Source: Humibacter ginsenosidimutans
Lineage (GTDB): Bacteria; Actinomycetota; Actinomycetes; Actinomycetales; Microbacteriaceae
DNA length: 64,000 nucleotides
Direction: 5' to 3'
NCBI RefSeq assembly: GCF_007859675.1
Contig: NZ_CP042305.1
Span: 930,001-994,000 of the forward strand
Shown: positions 44,459 through 53,532 of the stretch, in pieces
Numbering within the stretch: the first letter of the stretch is position 1
Layout of the letters: every line of letters starts with the position of its first letter
The notes under the pieces: model-generated
Database searches by the model: none
The model's input: only the letters and a program-made list of their open reading frames with translations
Told to the model about the DNA's origin: nothing
Program-made: the position numbers and the translations under genes

Positions 44459-46111
44459 ATGCCCTCCGTCTCCGCACACGTCGCGATCACGCTCGCCGCC
44501 CACCTCGACAACGTCTTCGGGGTGATGGGCAACGGCAACGCGTATCTGCTCGACGCTCTCGAGCGTGACACGGACGCCACGTTCACGCCCATGCGCCACG
44601 AGGCGGGCGCCGTCGTCGCGGCGGATGCCCACTTCCGCGCCTCCGGCCGTCTGGCCGCCGCCACCGCGACGTATGGTGCCGGCTTCACGAACACGCTCAC
44701 CGCGCTCGCCGAGGCGGTGCAGGCACGCGTTCCGCTCATCCTCGTGGTCGGCGACGAGCCCACCTCGGGACCGCGACCGTGGGACGTGGATCAGATCGGC
44801 CTGGCCGCCGCGGTCGGCGCCCGCACCTACACGGTCGGTCGCACGGATGCCGCCGCCACCACCGTGATCGCCATCGAGCACGCTCTCGCGTACAGCCTGC
44901 CCACGGTGCTGGCCATCCCGTACGACGTCGCGCAGCTCGACGCCGGCGCGGTGCCCAGTGTCGACGCACCGCGGCAGCCGGCGCCGCTGGCGGTGCAGGG
45001 CGACTTCGTCGCCGCTCAGGTCGCGCGCGTGGCCGAAGAGCTCGCTCAGGCGAAGCGCCCGTTCCTGCTCGCCGGCCGCGGCGCATGGCTCGCCGGCGCG
45101 GGCGCCGACCTCGGTGCGCTGGCCGACGCCACGGGCGCCGTGACCGCGTCGACCGCCCTCGGCCGCGGCGTCTTCCCCGATTCGCGTCACGACCTCGGCG
45201 TGGCGGGCGGTTTCGGCGCGGCCGGAGCCATCGAACTCGTGCGGCAGGCCGACGTCGCCGTCGTGTTCGGGGCATCCCTCAACCAGTTCACGATGCGGTT
45301 CGGCGACCTGTTCGCACCCACGACGAAGGTGGTGCAGATCGATACCGCCCCGGCGGCGACGCATCCGCACGTCGGCGCGTACCTCAAGGCGGATGCCCGG
45401 CTCGCCGCCCGCGCGCTCGTCGCCGAGCTGGGTCGACTGGGTGCGGCATCCAGCGGCTGGCGCGACACCATCGACGTGTCGGTTCTCACGGCACGCGACG
45501 CAGGCACCGGCATCGCCGACGACGGCCGCCTCGATCCGCGGTCGGTCGCCGCGCGCATCGGGGAGCTGCTGCCCGAAGACCGCGTCGTGGTCTCCGACGG
45601 TGGACACTTCATCGGCTGGGCCAACATGTACTGGCCGGTGGCCTCGCCCGATCGCATGATCATGGTGGGCACGGCGTTCCAGTCCATCGGGCTCGGAATG
45701 CCGTCGGTCGCCGGTGCCGCCCTCGCACGCCCGCACTCCACGGTCGTGCTCACCACGGGCGACGGCGGCGGGCTGATGGCCCTCGCCGACCTCGAATCAG
45801 CGGTGCGGGTCGCACGCGGTCGAGGCATGGCCGTGGTGTGGAACGACGGCGCCTACGGCGCCGAGGTCAATCTGTACGGGCTCAAGGGGCTGGCGAAGGC
45901 GCCCATGCTCATTCCGGACGTGAACTTCGCCGAGCTCGCGGCATCCGTCGGAGCCGAGGGCGTCGTGGTGCGCACGCTCGACGACCTGGACGCCCTCGCG
46001 CGGTGGACCGGAAGCTCCCCCGCCGAGCGGCCCTTCCTGCTGCTGGACTGCAGGGTGTCGCCGAACGTGATCGCGCCGTACCAGCAGGAGATCATCCGCG
46101 TGAACTCGTGA
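44459..46111 (+). CDS. Thiamine-pyrophosphate enzyme (acetolactate synthase-like)
   Basis: A 550-residue protein with the three domains of the ALS/benzoylformate decarboxylase family. Cofactor-activating Glu48 is in MRHEAGAVVAAD, the central domain is at ~190-330, and the Mg-TPP motif is TGDGGGLMALADLE...WNDGAYG near residue 430. GAAAGG precedes ATG 44459. No small ALS subunit is nearby, so it is probably a catabolic or oxalyl-CoA/glyoxylate-type relative rather than the valine pathway enzyme. Exact reaction not determined. Confidence 0.87.
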   Translation: MPSVSAHVAITLAAHLDNVFGVMGNGNAYLLDALERDTDATFTPMRHEAGAVVAADAHFRASGRLAAATATYGAGFTNTLTALAEAVQARVPLILVVGDEPTSGPRPWDVDQIGLAAAVGARTYTVGRTDAAATTVIAIEHALAYSLPTVLAIPYDVAQLDAGAVPSVDAPRQPAPLAVQGDFVAAQVARVAEELAQAKRPFLLAGRGAWLAGAGADLGALADATGAVTASTALGRGVFPDSRHDLGVAGGFGAAGAIELVRQADVAVVFGASLNQFTMRFGDLFAPTTKVVQIDTAPAATHPHVGAYLKADARLAARALVAELGRLGAASSGWRDTIDVSVLTARDAGTGIADDGRLDPRSVAARIGELLPEDRVVVSDGGHFIGWANMYWPVASPDRMIMVGTAFQSIGLGMPSVAGAALARPHSTVVLTTGDGGGLMALADLESAVRVARGRGMAVVWNDGAYGAEVNLYGLKGLAKAPMLIPDVNFAELAASVGAEGVVVRTLDDLDALARWTGSSPAERPFLLLDCRVSPNVIAPYQQEIIRVNS

Positions 46112-46186
46112 CGTGCGGCGGCGAGCGCGCACGCAGGCGTCTCGGCTGACAAGCTGGGTGACGACACAGCGCGTCGGGAGTGACAC

Positions 46187-46879
46187 ATGACTGATCCGCA
46201 GACCGGGCCGGCTTCGCATTCCGGTACGTCGGCGGTCGATGCCATCGCCCAGCTGCGTGCGTTGTCGGCCGTGCGTCAGCCGCTTGTCCCGCCCGAGCTG
46301 CGGGTCGTTCGCGGCACGGCGCGGCCGGCGTCGGTGCTCATCCTGTTCGGCTCGTCGGCGTCGGACGTCGCGGCGAGCGCGCCCGATCTCAGCGTGCTCC
46401 TCCAGCTGCGCGCCAGCACGTTACGGGAGCACGCAGGGCAGGTGTCCTTCCCCGGCGGACGACGCGAGCCCGGCGACGCGGACGCCGTGCAGACGGCGCT
46501 GCGCGAGGCATCCGAGGAGACGGGTCTCGATCCGAGCACGGTCGAGGTGCTGGCGGAGCTCGCGCCGGTGCCGCTGCCGGTGAGCAATCACAGCGTGACG
46601 CCCGTGATCGGGTGGTGGGCGTCCCCCGTTCCGCTCCGCGCGATGGATCGGGCCGAGACCAGCAGGGTGTGGCAGGTGCCGGTGGCGCAGCTGCTCGACC
46701 CGGCCACGCGATTCACGGCGGTGATCCATCGAGGCGGTCGCGACTTCGCGAGCCCCGCGTTCGACGTGGACGGCACCATCGTGTGGGGCTTCACCGGGAT
46801 CGTGCTCGACCGCCTGTTCGACGCCGTCGGCTGGACGCTGGACTGGGACGCCTCCCGTCGCCGGGACATCCCGGCCTGA
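46187..46879 (+). CDS. Nudix hydrolase, CoA pyrophosphatase-like
   Basis: A 230-residue protein with the Nudix box ALREASEETGL preceded by LREHAGQVSFPGGRREPGD. The latter is the NuCoA-type signature of coenzyme A pyrophosphatases. Would split CoA or oxidized CoA into 3',5'-ADP and phosphopantetheine. Start at ATG 46187. It follows the TPP enzyme by 75 bp on the same strand. Confidence 0.88.
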   Translation: MTDPQTGPASHSGTSAVDAIAQLRALSAVRQPLVPPELRVVRGTARPASVLILFGSSASDVAASAPDLSVLLQLRASTLREHAGQVSFPGGRREPGDADAVQTALREASEETGLDPSTVEVLAELAPVPLPVSNHSVTPVIGWWASPVPLRAMDRAETSRVWQVPVAQLLDPATRFTAVIHRGGRDFASPAFDVDGTIVWGFTGIVLDRLFDAVGWTLDWDASRRRDIPA

Positions 46880-46926
46880 TCGAACCGGGCGGTCGCGACG
46901 ACGTGGCTGCTCATCCGTGCAGGTTC

Positions 46927-46992
46927 TGCAACCTTGCATCCTCGCAATTTTGCACAATGTGCACGATGCGCGTAACATTGCAGCGCCTGCAA
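46927..46992. promoter_or_regulatory. Three TGCA-type palindromes upstream of the DHA2 efflux gene
   Basis: TGCAACCTTGCA (46927-46938), TGCACAATGTGCA (46951-46963) and TTGCAGCGCCTGCAA (46978-46992) are each perfect palindromes around an odd or even centre. The spacing is about 25-28 bp centre to centre. They lie about 90-160 bp before the transporter start. Likely operators of the TetR protein encoded at 49219. Confidence 0.7.
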
Positions 46993-47083
46993 GAAATTGC
47001 CCGCCAACGTCGGCGCTCGGCGCCGACGTACGGTGTCGAGTGCCATGCACATCCCCACACGCACGTCACTTCGAAGGGCTGGC

Positions 47084-49154
47084 ATGTCCACCGCAACCGC
47101 TCCCGTGCAGACCCAAGGGTCTGCACCCGGGTCGAAGCCGATCATGACGCATCGGCAGATCCTCCTCGTCATCTACGGCCTGATGGCCGGGATGTTCCCT
47201 CTCCTCGCTCGACCAGACGATCGTCGGCACGGCGATCCGCACCATCGGTGACGATCTGCACGGCCTCGACCAGCAGGCCTGGGTGACCACCGCCTACCTC
47301 ATCACGTCGACCATCTCCGTGCCGATCTACGGCAAGCTCTCCGACATCTTCGGACGCCGCCCGTTGTTCATCTTCGGCATCGTCGTGTTCGTTCTGGGCT
47401 CGCTCTTGTCGTCGTTCTCGACGTCGATGCTGATGCTCGCGGCGTTCCGCGCCTTCCAGGGCATCGGCGCCGGCGCCATGATGGCGCTTCCGCTGGCCAT
47501 CATGGGCGACATCCTCGCCCCGCGCGAACGCGCCAAATACCAGGGGTACTTCTTCGCCGTCTTCGGCATCTCCTCGGTGATCGGACCGCTCGTCGGCGGC
47601 ATCTTCGCCGGTGCCAACCAGATCCTCTGGATCACCGGATGGCGCTGGGTGTTCCTCATCAACGTGCCGATCGGCATCGTCGCTCTCCTGATGGTGATCA
47701 CGTTCCTGCACCTGCCGAAGGTCAGCGCGAAGAAGAAGCCGCGCATCGACTGGTGGGGTGCCACCTCCGTCATCGTCGCCCTCGTGCCGCTGCTGCTGGT
47801 GGCGGAACAGGGTCGCGAATGGGGCTGGACCTCGGCCGGTTCGATCTCATGCTTCGTGATCGGAGCCGTCGGCATCCTCAGCTTCATCATCATCGAGGGC
47901 CTGATGAAGGATGACGCGATCATTCCGCTGAAGCTCTTCCGCTCCGGCACGTTCTCGATGGCCACGATCATCGGCGTGCTCGTCGGGTTCGGCATGTTCG
48001 GTGCCATGATGACGATCCCGCTCTACCTGCAGATCGTCACCGGTCTGTCGCCGACCGCGTCCGGCTTCGCCATGATCCCGATGGTGATCGGCCTCATGAT
48101 CGCGTCCCTCGGTTCCGGCCAGCTCGTCGCACGCACCGGTCGGTACCGCATCTTCCCGGTCACGGGCACGCTGTTCACGGCGGTGGGCTTCTTGATCATG
48201 ACGTTCCTGAAGTACGACAGCCCTCTCTGGTTCCTCATGCTCGGCACGTTCGTGATCGGCCTCGGCCTCGGCCAGCTGATGCAGTCGCTCGTGCTCGCGA
48301 GCCAGAACTCGGTCAAGCCGCAGGACATGGGGGTCGCGAGCAGCGCCGCCACCTTCTTCCGCCAGATCGGCGGAACGCTCGGCACGGCGATCATGCTCTC
48401 CGTGCTGTTCTCGGTACTTCCGGCGAACATCGTGCACGCCACGGCCGACAAGCCGACGCTCACCTCTGCGTTGAACGCAGCGCTCGACCCGCAGGTCGCG
48501 GCGGCGTCGGAGAACAAGGCGATCATGAAGCAGCTGTGGAACCCGATCGTCACGCCGATCAAGTCGAACATCCAGAAGGAGCTCGACGGAGCATCCAGCG
48601 CTGCGAAGGCGGCGGCGGAGAAGGCCGTGACCGAGAAGGTGACGGCGGCGGTCGACGCCCAGGTCGCCGCAGGCGTCATCCCCGAGGCCGCTGCCCCCGA
48701 TGTCATCCAGCAGCAGGTCGCGGCAGCGACTCCCGCCGCCGAGGAGGCGGCACTCGGTGCCGTCGCGAAGAAGGCGTACGGCACCGTCACCGACGGCCGC
48801 GTGCAGGTGGACTGGTCGAACGCGAACCAGCGCTCCCACTGGGTGAACCAGCTCACGCCAACGCTCGAGAAGGAGCTGAAGAAGAACGACACGAAGTCGT
48901 CTTCCGCGAGCGACTCGACGAGCGACACCTCGTTCTTGAACGGGGCGGACAGCCGACTGAGCAAGCCGTTCATGGTCGGCTTCACGCAGGCCGTCGTGAC
49001 CGTGTACTGGGTGGGCTTCGGCGTCATCCTGCTCGCGTTCATCCTGACCTGGTTCTTCAAGGTGCCGCCGCTGCGCAAGACGTCGGCGCTGCAGGAGCAG
49101 GCGGATGCCGCAGGCATGAGTGAGACCGGATCGATCCGGCTCCAGGAGGCCTGA
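47084..49154 (+). pseudogene. DHA2-family (EmrB/QacA-like) multidrug MFS transporter, frameshifted
   Basis: The N-terminus starts at ATG 47084 (MSTATAPVQTQG) and reads GLMAGMF before slipping. The rest is open from 47283 (VTTAYLITSTISVPIYGKL). A CCC at 47195-47197 should be CC: the corrected junction reads GMFLSSLDQTIVGTAIRTIG, exactly the DHA2 first-helix motif. The corrected protein is 689 residues with 14 helices, including GKLSDIFGRRPLF. A ~190-residue Ala/Lys-rich soluble insertion lies between the last two helices (from PQVAAASENK to RLSKPF), a feature of a subset of actinobacterial DHA2 pumps. A TetR gene follows. Confidence 0.87.
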
Positions 49155-49218
49155 CGGCACGCCGGGGGCGGCCGAACTCCGGCCGTCCCCGGCGCCCCTG
49201 CGAGACAATGGGAACATC

Positions 49219-49815
49219 ATGACCATCGCCCAACCGCCCGTCGGCGACAATCTGCGCGAGCGCAAGAAGCAGCACACACGGCGGGCGATCCACGAGTCGG
49301 CGCTCGAGCTCGTCGACGAGAACGGTCTCGACGGCACCACCATCGAGCAGATCTGCCAGCGGGCCGACGTCTCTCAGCGCACCTTCTTCAACTACTACCC
49401 CTCGAAGGGCGCCGCCGCGCTCGGCCTGCCTGAGACGGCGATCTCGCCGGAGACCATCGCCCAGTTCCGCCAGGCGACCGGGGACCTCGTGCCCGCGCTC
49501 TGCGAGCTCGTCGGCGAGCCGGCGGATGAGCGGCTCGATCGCATCCGCCTGAAAGAGGTCATTCATCGCAGGCCCGAGCTGATGCCGGCGTTCAGCCAGT
49601 GGATGTCCGGCGTGCGCGAGCAGTTCGTGCAGCTTGCCGAGGAACGCTCCGGCTCGCGCGAGACCGCGCTGCTCGCCGTCACCCTCGTGATGGCGGCCTT
49701 CGGACTCGTCGTTCACGATCAGTCTCAGAACGACGCGCCGGCCGTCGACCGGTTGAAAGAGGCCGTCGACCGCATCGCGGGCGTTCGCACCGTGAAAATG
49801 GTGCCGCCGAAGTAG
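49219..49815 (+). CDS. TetR family regulator
   Basis: A 198-residue protein with a TetR HTH (LRERKKQHTRRAIHESALEL, EQICQRADVSQRTFFNYYPS). The NYYPSK region is the standard TetR signature. It follows the DHA2 pump by 64 bp on the same strand, so it probably represses that pump through the TGCA palindromes. Start at ATG 49219. Confidence 0.9.
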   Translation: MTIAQPPVGDNLRERKKQHTRRAIHESALELVDENGLDGTTIEQICQRADVSQRTFFNYYPSKGAAALGLPETAISPETIAQFRQATGDLVPALCELVGEPADERLDRIRLKEVIHRRPELMPAFSQWMSGVREQFVQLAEERSGSRETALLAVTLVMAAFGLVVHDQSQNDAPAVDRLKEAVDRIAGVRTVKMVPPK

Positions 49816-49889
49816 AGCCGCGGCGCGGTGCCGCTGGTCCTGGGCGCTCTCGACGGCTGGCCTCCCGGACTGACCGAGGCTGTTTCTTA

Positions 49890-49912
49890 AGTATCAAACT
49901 TTGTGACATACT
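49890..49912. promoter_or_regulatory. Probable ROK operator
   Basis: AGTAT and ATACT (49890-49894, 49908-49912) flank CAAACTTTG, itself a dyad. It lies 27 bp before the ROK gene. AT-rich dyads of this sort are typical for NagC/XylR-type regulators. Confidence 0.55.
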
Positions 49913-49939
49913 CACCCCATCGCAACGAAGGGGTGGGCG

Positions 49940-51100
49940 ATGGGCGAAGTGCTGGCCGGGCCGCAGGGACTGCTGCGCGCGATCAACGCGCGAGCGATCC
50001 TCCAGCTGCTCGAAACACGCGGCGCGCTCGCGCGACCCGAACTCGTCTCCGCGACCGGTCTCTCGCACACGGCGGTGACCCAGACACTGCGCGCCCTCCA
50101 GCACGCCGGAGTCGTGCGCGAGGCGGGTGTGGATCGTGACCGCCGTGGGCCCGCCGCGACCACCTACGTCCTGCGCAGCAGTGCTGCGGTCGGCATCGCC
50201 ATGCACGTGGGTGCGACGACGGCGCGCATCGAGCTGATCGATCTCAGCGGCGCCACTCTCGCGAGCACGGCGCTCGACGGGCATCCCGATGCCTCCGATC
50301 TGGCACGTGCTGCCGCACAGTGCCTTGCCGATGCGCCGGCCGGGACCCCCGCGAAACCCGCCGCGATCGTCGTCGGTGTCGGCGGCATCGTGGGGGCCGA
50401 CCGCCGCACGGTCAGGAGTGTGCCGGGCTATGCGGTGGGCGGCACACGGCTGCACGACACTTTGGCCGAGTCGTTCGGCTGCCCAGTCACGTTGGAGAAC
50501 GACGTGAACCTCGCCGCGCTGGCCGAATGCGACGAGTCACAAGCCAGTGCAGACGACTTCGTGCTGCTCTCGCTCCAGCACGGCCTGGGATCCGCCCTCA
50601 TTCTCGACGGGAAGCTGCGGCGCGGTGCCGCCGGCGGCGCCGGGGAGATCGCGTACCTTCCGTTGCCGGGCGTCGATCTCGGAGCCGAGTCCCTCGGTGA
50701 CCGCACGATCACTCGACTCGCGCGGACCGAAGGATGCGACCCCACGGCAGCCCTCCGCAGCCACCTCGATGCCGCGGCTGCTGGCGATCCCGCAGCAGCA
50801 CGGCTGGTCGCCGAGATCGCACGCAGACTCGCGCTCATCGCGGCGTCCATCACGCTCGTCGTGGAGCCGGCGCGCGTCGTGCTGGGCGGCGACGCCGCGC
50901 ATCCCGTCGTGCTCGACGCCGTGCGCCGCGTCGCCGCCGAGTCGCTGTCGGCGCTGCCGCTGGCCTTCGAAGCCTCACGCCTCGGCGCGGAAGGAACGTT
51001 CAGAGGCGCCGCCGCACAGCTGCGCGACGACCTCACGCGGATCACGTTCGAGGCGGTGGCCGGCATCCCGGATCCGGCACTCGCCCCTCCGGCGTCCTGA
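49940..51100 (+). CDS. ROK family transcriptional regulator
   Basis: A 386-residue protein. An N-terminal winged helix (INARAILQLLETRGALARPE, TGLSHTAVTQTLRALQHAGV) is followed by the ROK sugar-binding fold (VVVGVGGIVGADRRT, LENDVNLAALAE, LSLQHGLGSALILDGKLRRG). It lacks the zinc-binding CxCGxxGC of ROK kinases, fitting a repressor. It is the first gene of the deacetylase-symporter-phosphotriesterase operon and probably senses the sugar or its phosphate. Confidence 0.9.
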   Translation: MGEVLAGPQGLLRAINARAILQLLETRGALARPELVSATGLSHTAVTQTLRALQHAGVVREAGVDRDRRGPAATTYVLRSSAAVGIAMHVGATTARIELIDLSGATLASTALDGHPDASDLARAAAQCLADAPAGTPAKPAAIVVGVGGIVGADRRTVRSVPGYAVGGTRLHDTLAESFGCPVTLENDVNLAALAECDESQASADDFVLLSLQHGLGSALILDGKLRRGAAGGAGEIAYLPLPGVDLGAESLGDRTITRLARTEGCDPTAALRSHLDAAAAGDPAAARLVAEIARRLALIAASITLVVEPARVVLGGDAAHPVVLDAVRRVAAESLSALPLAFEASRLGAEGTFRGAAAQLRDDLTRITFEAVAGIPDPALAPPAS

Positions 51101-51139
51101 ACGAACGTCGCCTACTGGATCAGCTGAAAGGCACCGAAC

Positions 51140-52084
51140 ATGACACCCTCCCTCGCACCCTCCGACCTGGTCACCAGGCTCGGGCATCCCGATGGCACGC
51201 GCGCGATCATCATCAACGCCGACGACTTCGGAATGTGCGCGCCCGCGAACACGGCCATCAGCGGGCTGCTGGCACGCGGCCGCATCGACTCGACGACCGT
51301 CATGGTTCCGTGCTCGTGGTCACCGGAGGCGCTCGCGTTCGCCGCAGCGAACAACGGGTTCGACGTGGGCGTGCACCTGGTGCTCACCAGTGAGTGGACC
51401 AGGTACCGGTGGCGGCCGCTGACCGGCACCGCCAGCAGCCTGGTCGATGCCGACGGCTTCTTTCCCGCCGACGTCGCGACGGTCGAGCGCACCGCGCGCG
51501 GCGCCGACGTGGCTGCGGAGTTCGATGCCCAGCTCGAGACGGCTCTCGCCGCCGGCGCGGACGTGACGCATCTCGACAACCACATGGGCTCCGTGTACGG
51601 CCTGGAGACCGGGCGCGACCTTCTCGCAGAGTCGTTCGGCCTGGCGGCCAGCCACGGTCTGCCGTTCCGGCTTCCACGCACCATCGAAGGCATGGGCCTG
51701 GCACCGGAATTCCAGGCTGTGCTCGACGGTGCCGTCCGGGCGGCGGACGCACTGGGTGTGGTGCTGCCCGACCGGTTGTGGACGCACCCCTTCGTCCTCG
51801 CGGGCGAGGGCACGGCAGACGAAGAGGCGTACGAGCACGTGCGCGATGGGTTCATCGACCTGCTTCGTGCCGTCGGCGCCGGCGTGACCGAGTTCTACCT
51901 GCATCCCATGCTCGACGGTGACGAGCTCGCCCGAACCGTCGACTTCGGAGCGCGCAAGCGCGGCTACGAGTTGAGGCTGCTCGACGATCCGATGATCGAC
52001 GACGTGCTCGCCGAAGAGGGCATCGTGCGTATCGGCTGGCGCAGCCTGCGCGACCTGCAGCGCGCCGAGGCGGTCACGCGGTGA
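51140..52084 (+). CDS. ChbG/YdjC-family carbohydrate deacetylase
   Basis: A 314-residue protein. RAIIINADDFGMCAPAN (NADDFG at 26-31) is the diagnostic metal-binding motif. Further ligands are in DVGVHLVLTSEW and THLDNHMGSV. This family deacetylates N-acetylated oligosaccharides such as chitobiose derivatives. Its place between a ROK regulator and a sugar symporter points to the degradation of an acetylated sugar. It overlaps the symporter start by 4 bp. Confidence 0.88.
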   Translation: MTPSLAPSDLVTRLGHPDGTRAIIINADDFGMCAPANTAISGLLARGRIDSTTVMVPCSWSPEALAFAAANNGFDVGVHLVLTSEWTRYRWRPLTGTASSLVDADGFFPADVATVERTARGADVAAEFDAQLETALAAGADVTHLDNHMGSVYGLETGRDLLAESFGLAASHGLPFRLPRTIEGMGLAPEFQAVLDGAVRAADALGVVLPDRLWTHPFVLAGEGTADEEAYEHVRDGFIDLLRAVGAGVTEFYLHPMLDGDELARTVDFGARKRGYELRLLDDPMIDDVLAEEGIVRIGWRSLRDLQRAEAVTR

Positions 52085-53472
52085 GCGGGGCGCTCAGCGC
52101 ATGGCGCGACCGACGGCTGACCGGGGCGCCGAGCCGTCGCATCACGCTCGCGTTCGGAGCATCCTCGTTCCCCATCCAGTTGATGGCGCAGACCTTCGCG
52201 GCCTTCGTCGTCTACTTCTACGTCGAGCACCTCGGCGTGCCTGCCGCGTGGGTGGCGGGGGCGATGGTCGCGCATGGCATCCTCAGCGCCGTGCTCAACC
52301 CCGCGCTCGGTGCCGTCTCCGATCGCGCTCGAACTCGGTGGGGGCGCCGTGTGCCGTGGATCGTGATCGGAACGGGGCCGCTCGTCGTCGCATTCGCCTT
52401 GATCTGGATGCCTCCATCGCTTCCCCCGGTCGGTGCGCTCGTGTGGTTCCTGGCGGTCGTCGCGGTCTACGACGCGGCAGGCGTCGCCGTCGTGCTGAAC
52501 ATCTCGGCACTCTTCCCCGAGATCTTCCGTACGACGGGTGAGCGCGCCAAGGGCAACACGCCCCGACAGATCTTCGGCCTGATCGGCATGATCCTCGGCA
52601 CGGCGGGTGCACCGCTGCTCTACGGCACGATCGGATGGGCCGGCATGGGCATCGGCCTCGGCGTCGTCTGCCTCGGCCTGTACCTCTGGTCGTTCACGGG
52701 CATGATCGAGCGCGTGCCGTCAGAGGTCGCCGCCACGGCTCCCGCCCTCGGCTGGCGCGATCAGCTGAGATACACCCTCGCCAATCGCGCGTTCCTCACC
52801 TATGTGATCGGGTCTCTGCTCGTGCAGTCGTCGACGTCGATCGTTCTGGCAACCGTACCGTTCTACGTGAAGTACGGGCTCGGGCAGCAGGACGTCGCGG
52901 ACACGGCCGTGCTCGCCGCGATCTTCGCCGCCGCCCTTCCCGCTCTTGCCGGGTGGTCATGGGTGGTGCGTCGCACGTCGCCGCGTACCGCACTGCTCTG
53001 GTCGATGGCCGCGTACACGGTCGCCTCTCTCGCCTATCTGCTGCCGTCGAGCCTTCCGGGCGCGGTGGCCGTGGGGCTGGCCCTCGGGATCGGCGTGGCA
53101 GGCATCCTGCAGCTGCTCGAGGTCGCACTCTCGCAGATCATCGACGACGACGAGCGACGCACCGGGCTGCGACGTGAGGGCACCTATTACGGCGTCAACG
53201 GGTTCGTCGTGAAGGGCTCGGTCATCGTGCAGGCGATCGTCGTCGCCGCGGTGCTCACGGCATCCGGATACGACGCGTCCCTGCACACCGAGCCCTCCTC
53301 GGTGGTGACGGGCGTGCGTCTGCTCATGGCGGTGTTCCCCGCGATCGGCGCGGCCCTGGCGTTCGTGAGCTTCTGGTTCTATCCGCTCAGGGAACGAGAC
53401 GTTCCCGTGCCTCGCGCGAACGACGACTCGTTGGGAGATGAGACCTCGGAAGAGGAGCCGTCCGCAGTCTGA
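52081..53472 (+). CDS. GPH-type glycoside/cation symporter (MFS)
   Basis: A 463-residue, 12-helix protein. It has LNPALGAVSDRARTRWGRRVPW (read as LGAVSDRARTRWGRRVPW) in loop 2-3, the hallmark of the GPH sugar:cation symporter family, and LPYDAAGVAVVL-like helix regions. It starts at the GTG overlapping the deacetylase stop. The C-terminal tail is acidic. Likely imports the acetylated saccharide processed by the operon. Confidence 0.87.
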   Translation: MSGALSAWRDRRLTGAPSRRITLAFGASSFPIQLMAQTFAAFVVYFYVEHLGVPAAWVAGAMVAHGILSAVLNPALGAVSDRARTRWGRRVPWIVIGTGPLVVAFALIWMPPSLPPVGALVWFLAVVAVYDAAGVAVVLNISALFPEIFRTTGERAKGNTPRQIFGLIGMILGTAGAPLLYGTIGWAGMGIGLGVVCLGLYLWSFTGMIERVPSEVAATAPALGWRDQLRYTLANRAFLTYVIGSLLVQSSTSIVLATVPFYVKYGLGQQDVADTAVLAAIFAAALPALAGWSWVVRRTSPRTALLWSMAAYTVASLAYLLPSSLPGAVAVGLALGIGVAGILQLLEVALSQIIDDDERRTGLRREGTYYGVNGFVVKGSVIVQAIVVAAVLTASGYDASLHTEPSSVVTGVRLLMAVFPAIGAALAFVSFWFYPLRERDVPVPRANDDSLGDETSEEEPSAV

Positions 53473-53479
53473 ACCATGT

Positions 53480-53495
53480 GTCTACATATGTAGAC
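53480..53495. promoter_or_regulatory. Perfect 16-bp palindrome GTCTACATATGTAGAC
   Basis: It lies between the symporter stop and the first phosphotriesterase-like gene, 37 bp before the ATG at 53533. The form (GTCTAC/GTAGAC) is like GntR-family operators. It suggests an internal promoter or a second regulator for the two phosphotriesterase genes. Confidence 0.65.
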
Positions 53496-53532
53496 TGTCC
53501 CTCACCGCGCAACGACGCCTCGGGAGGGCCGC

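Noticed and set aside
44459..46111. ilvB acetolactate synthase of valine biosynthesis
   Set aside because: No regulatory subunit or ilv genes nearby; only the general TPP-enzyme assignment is supported.
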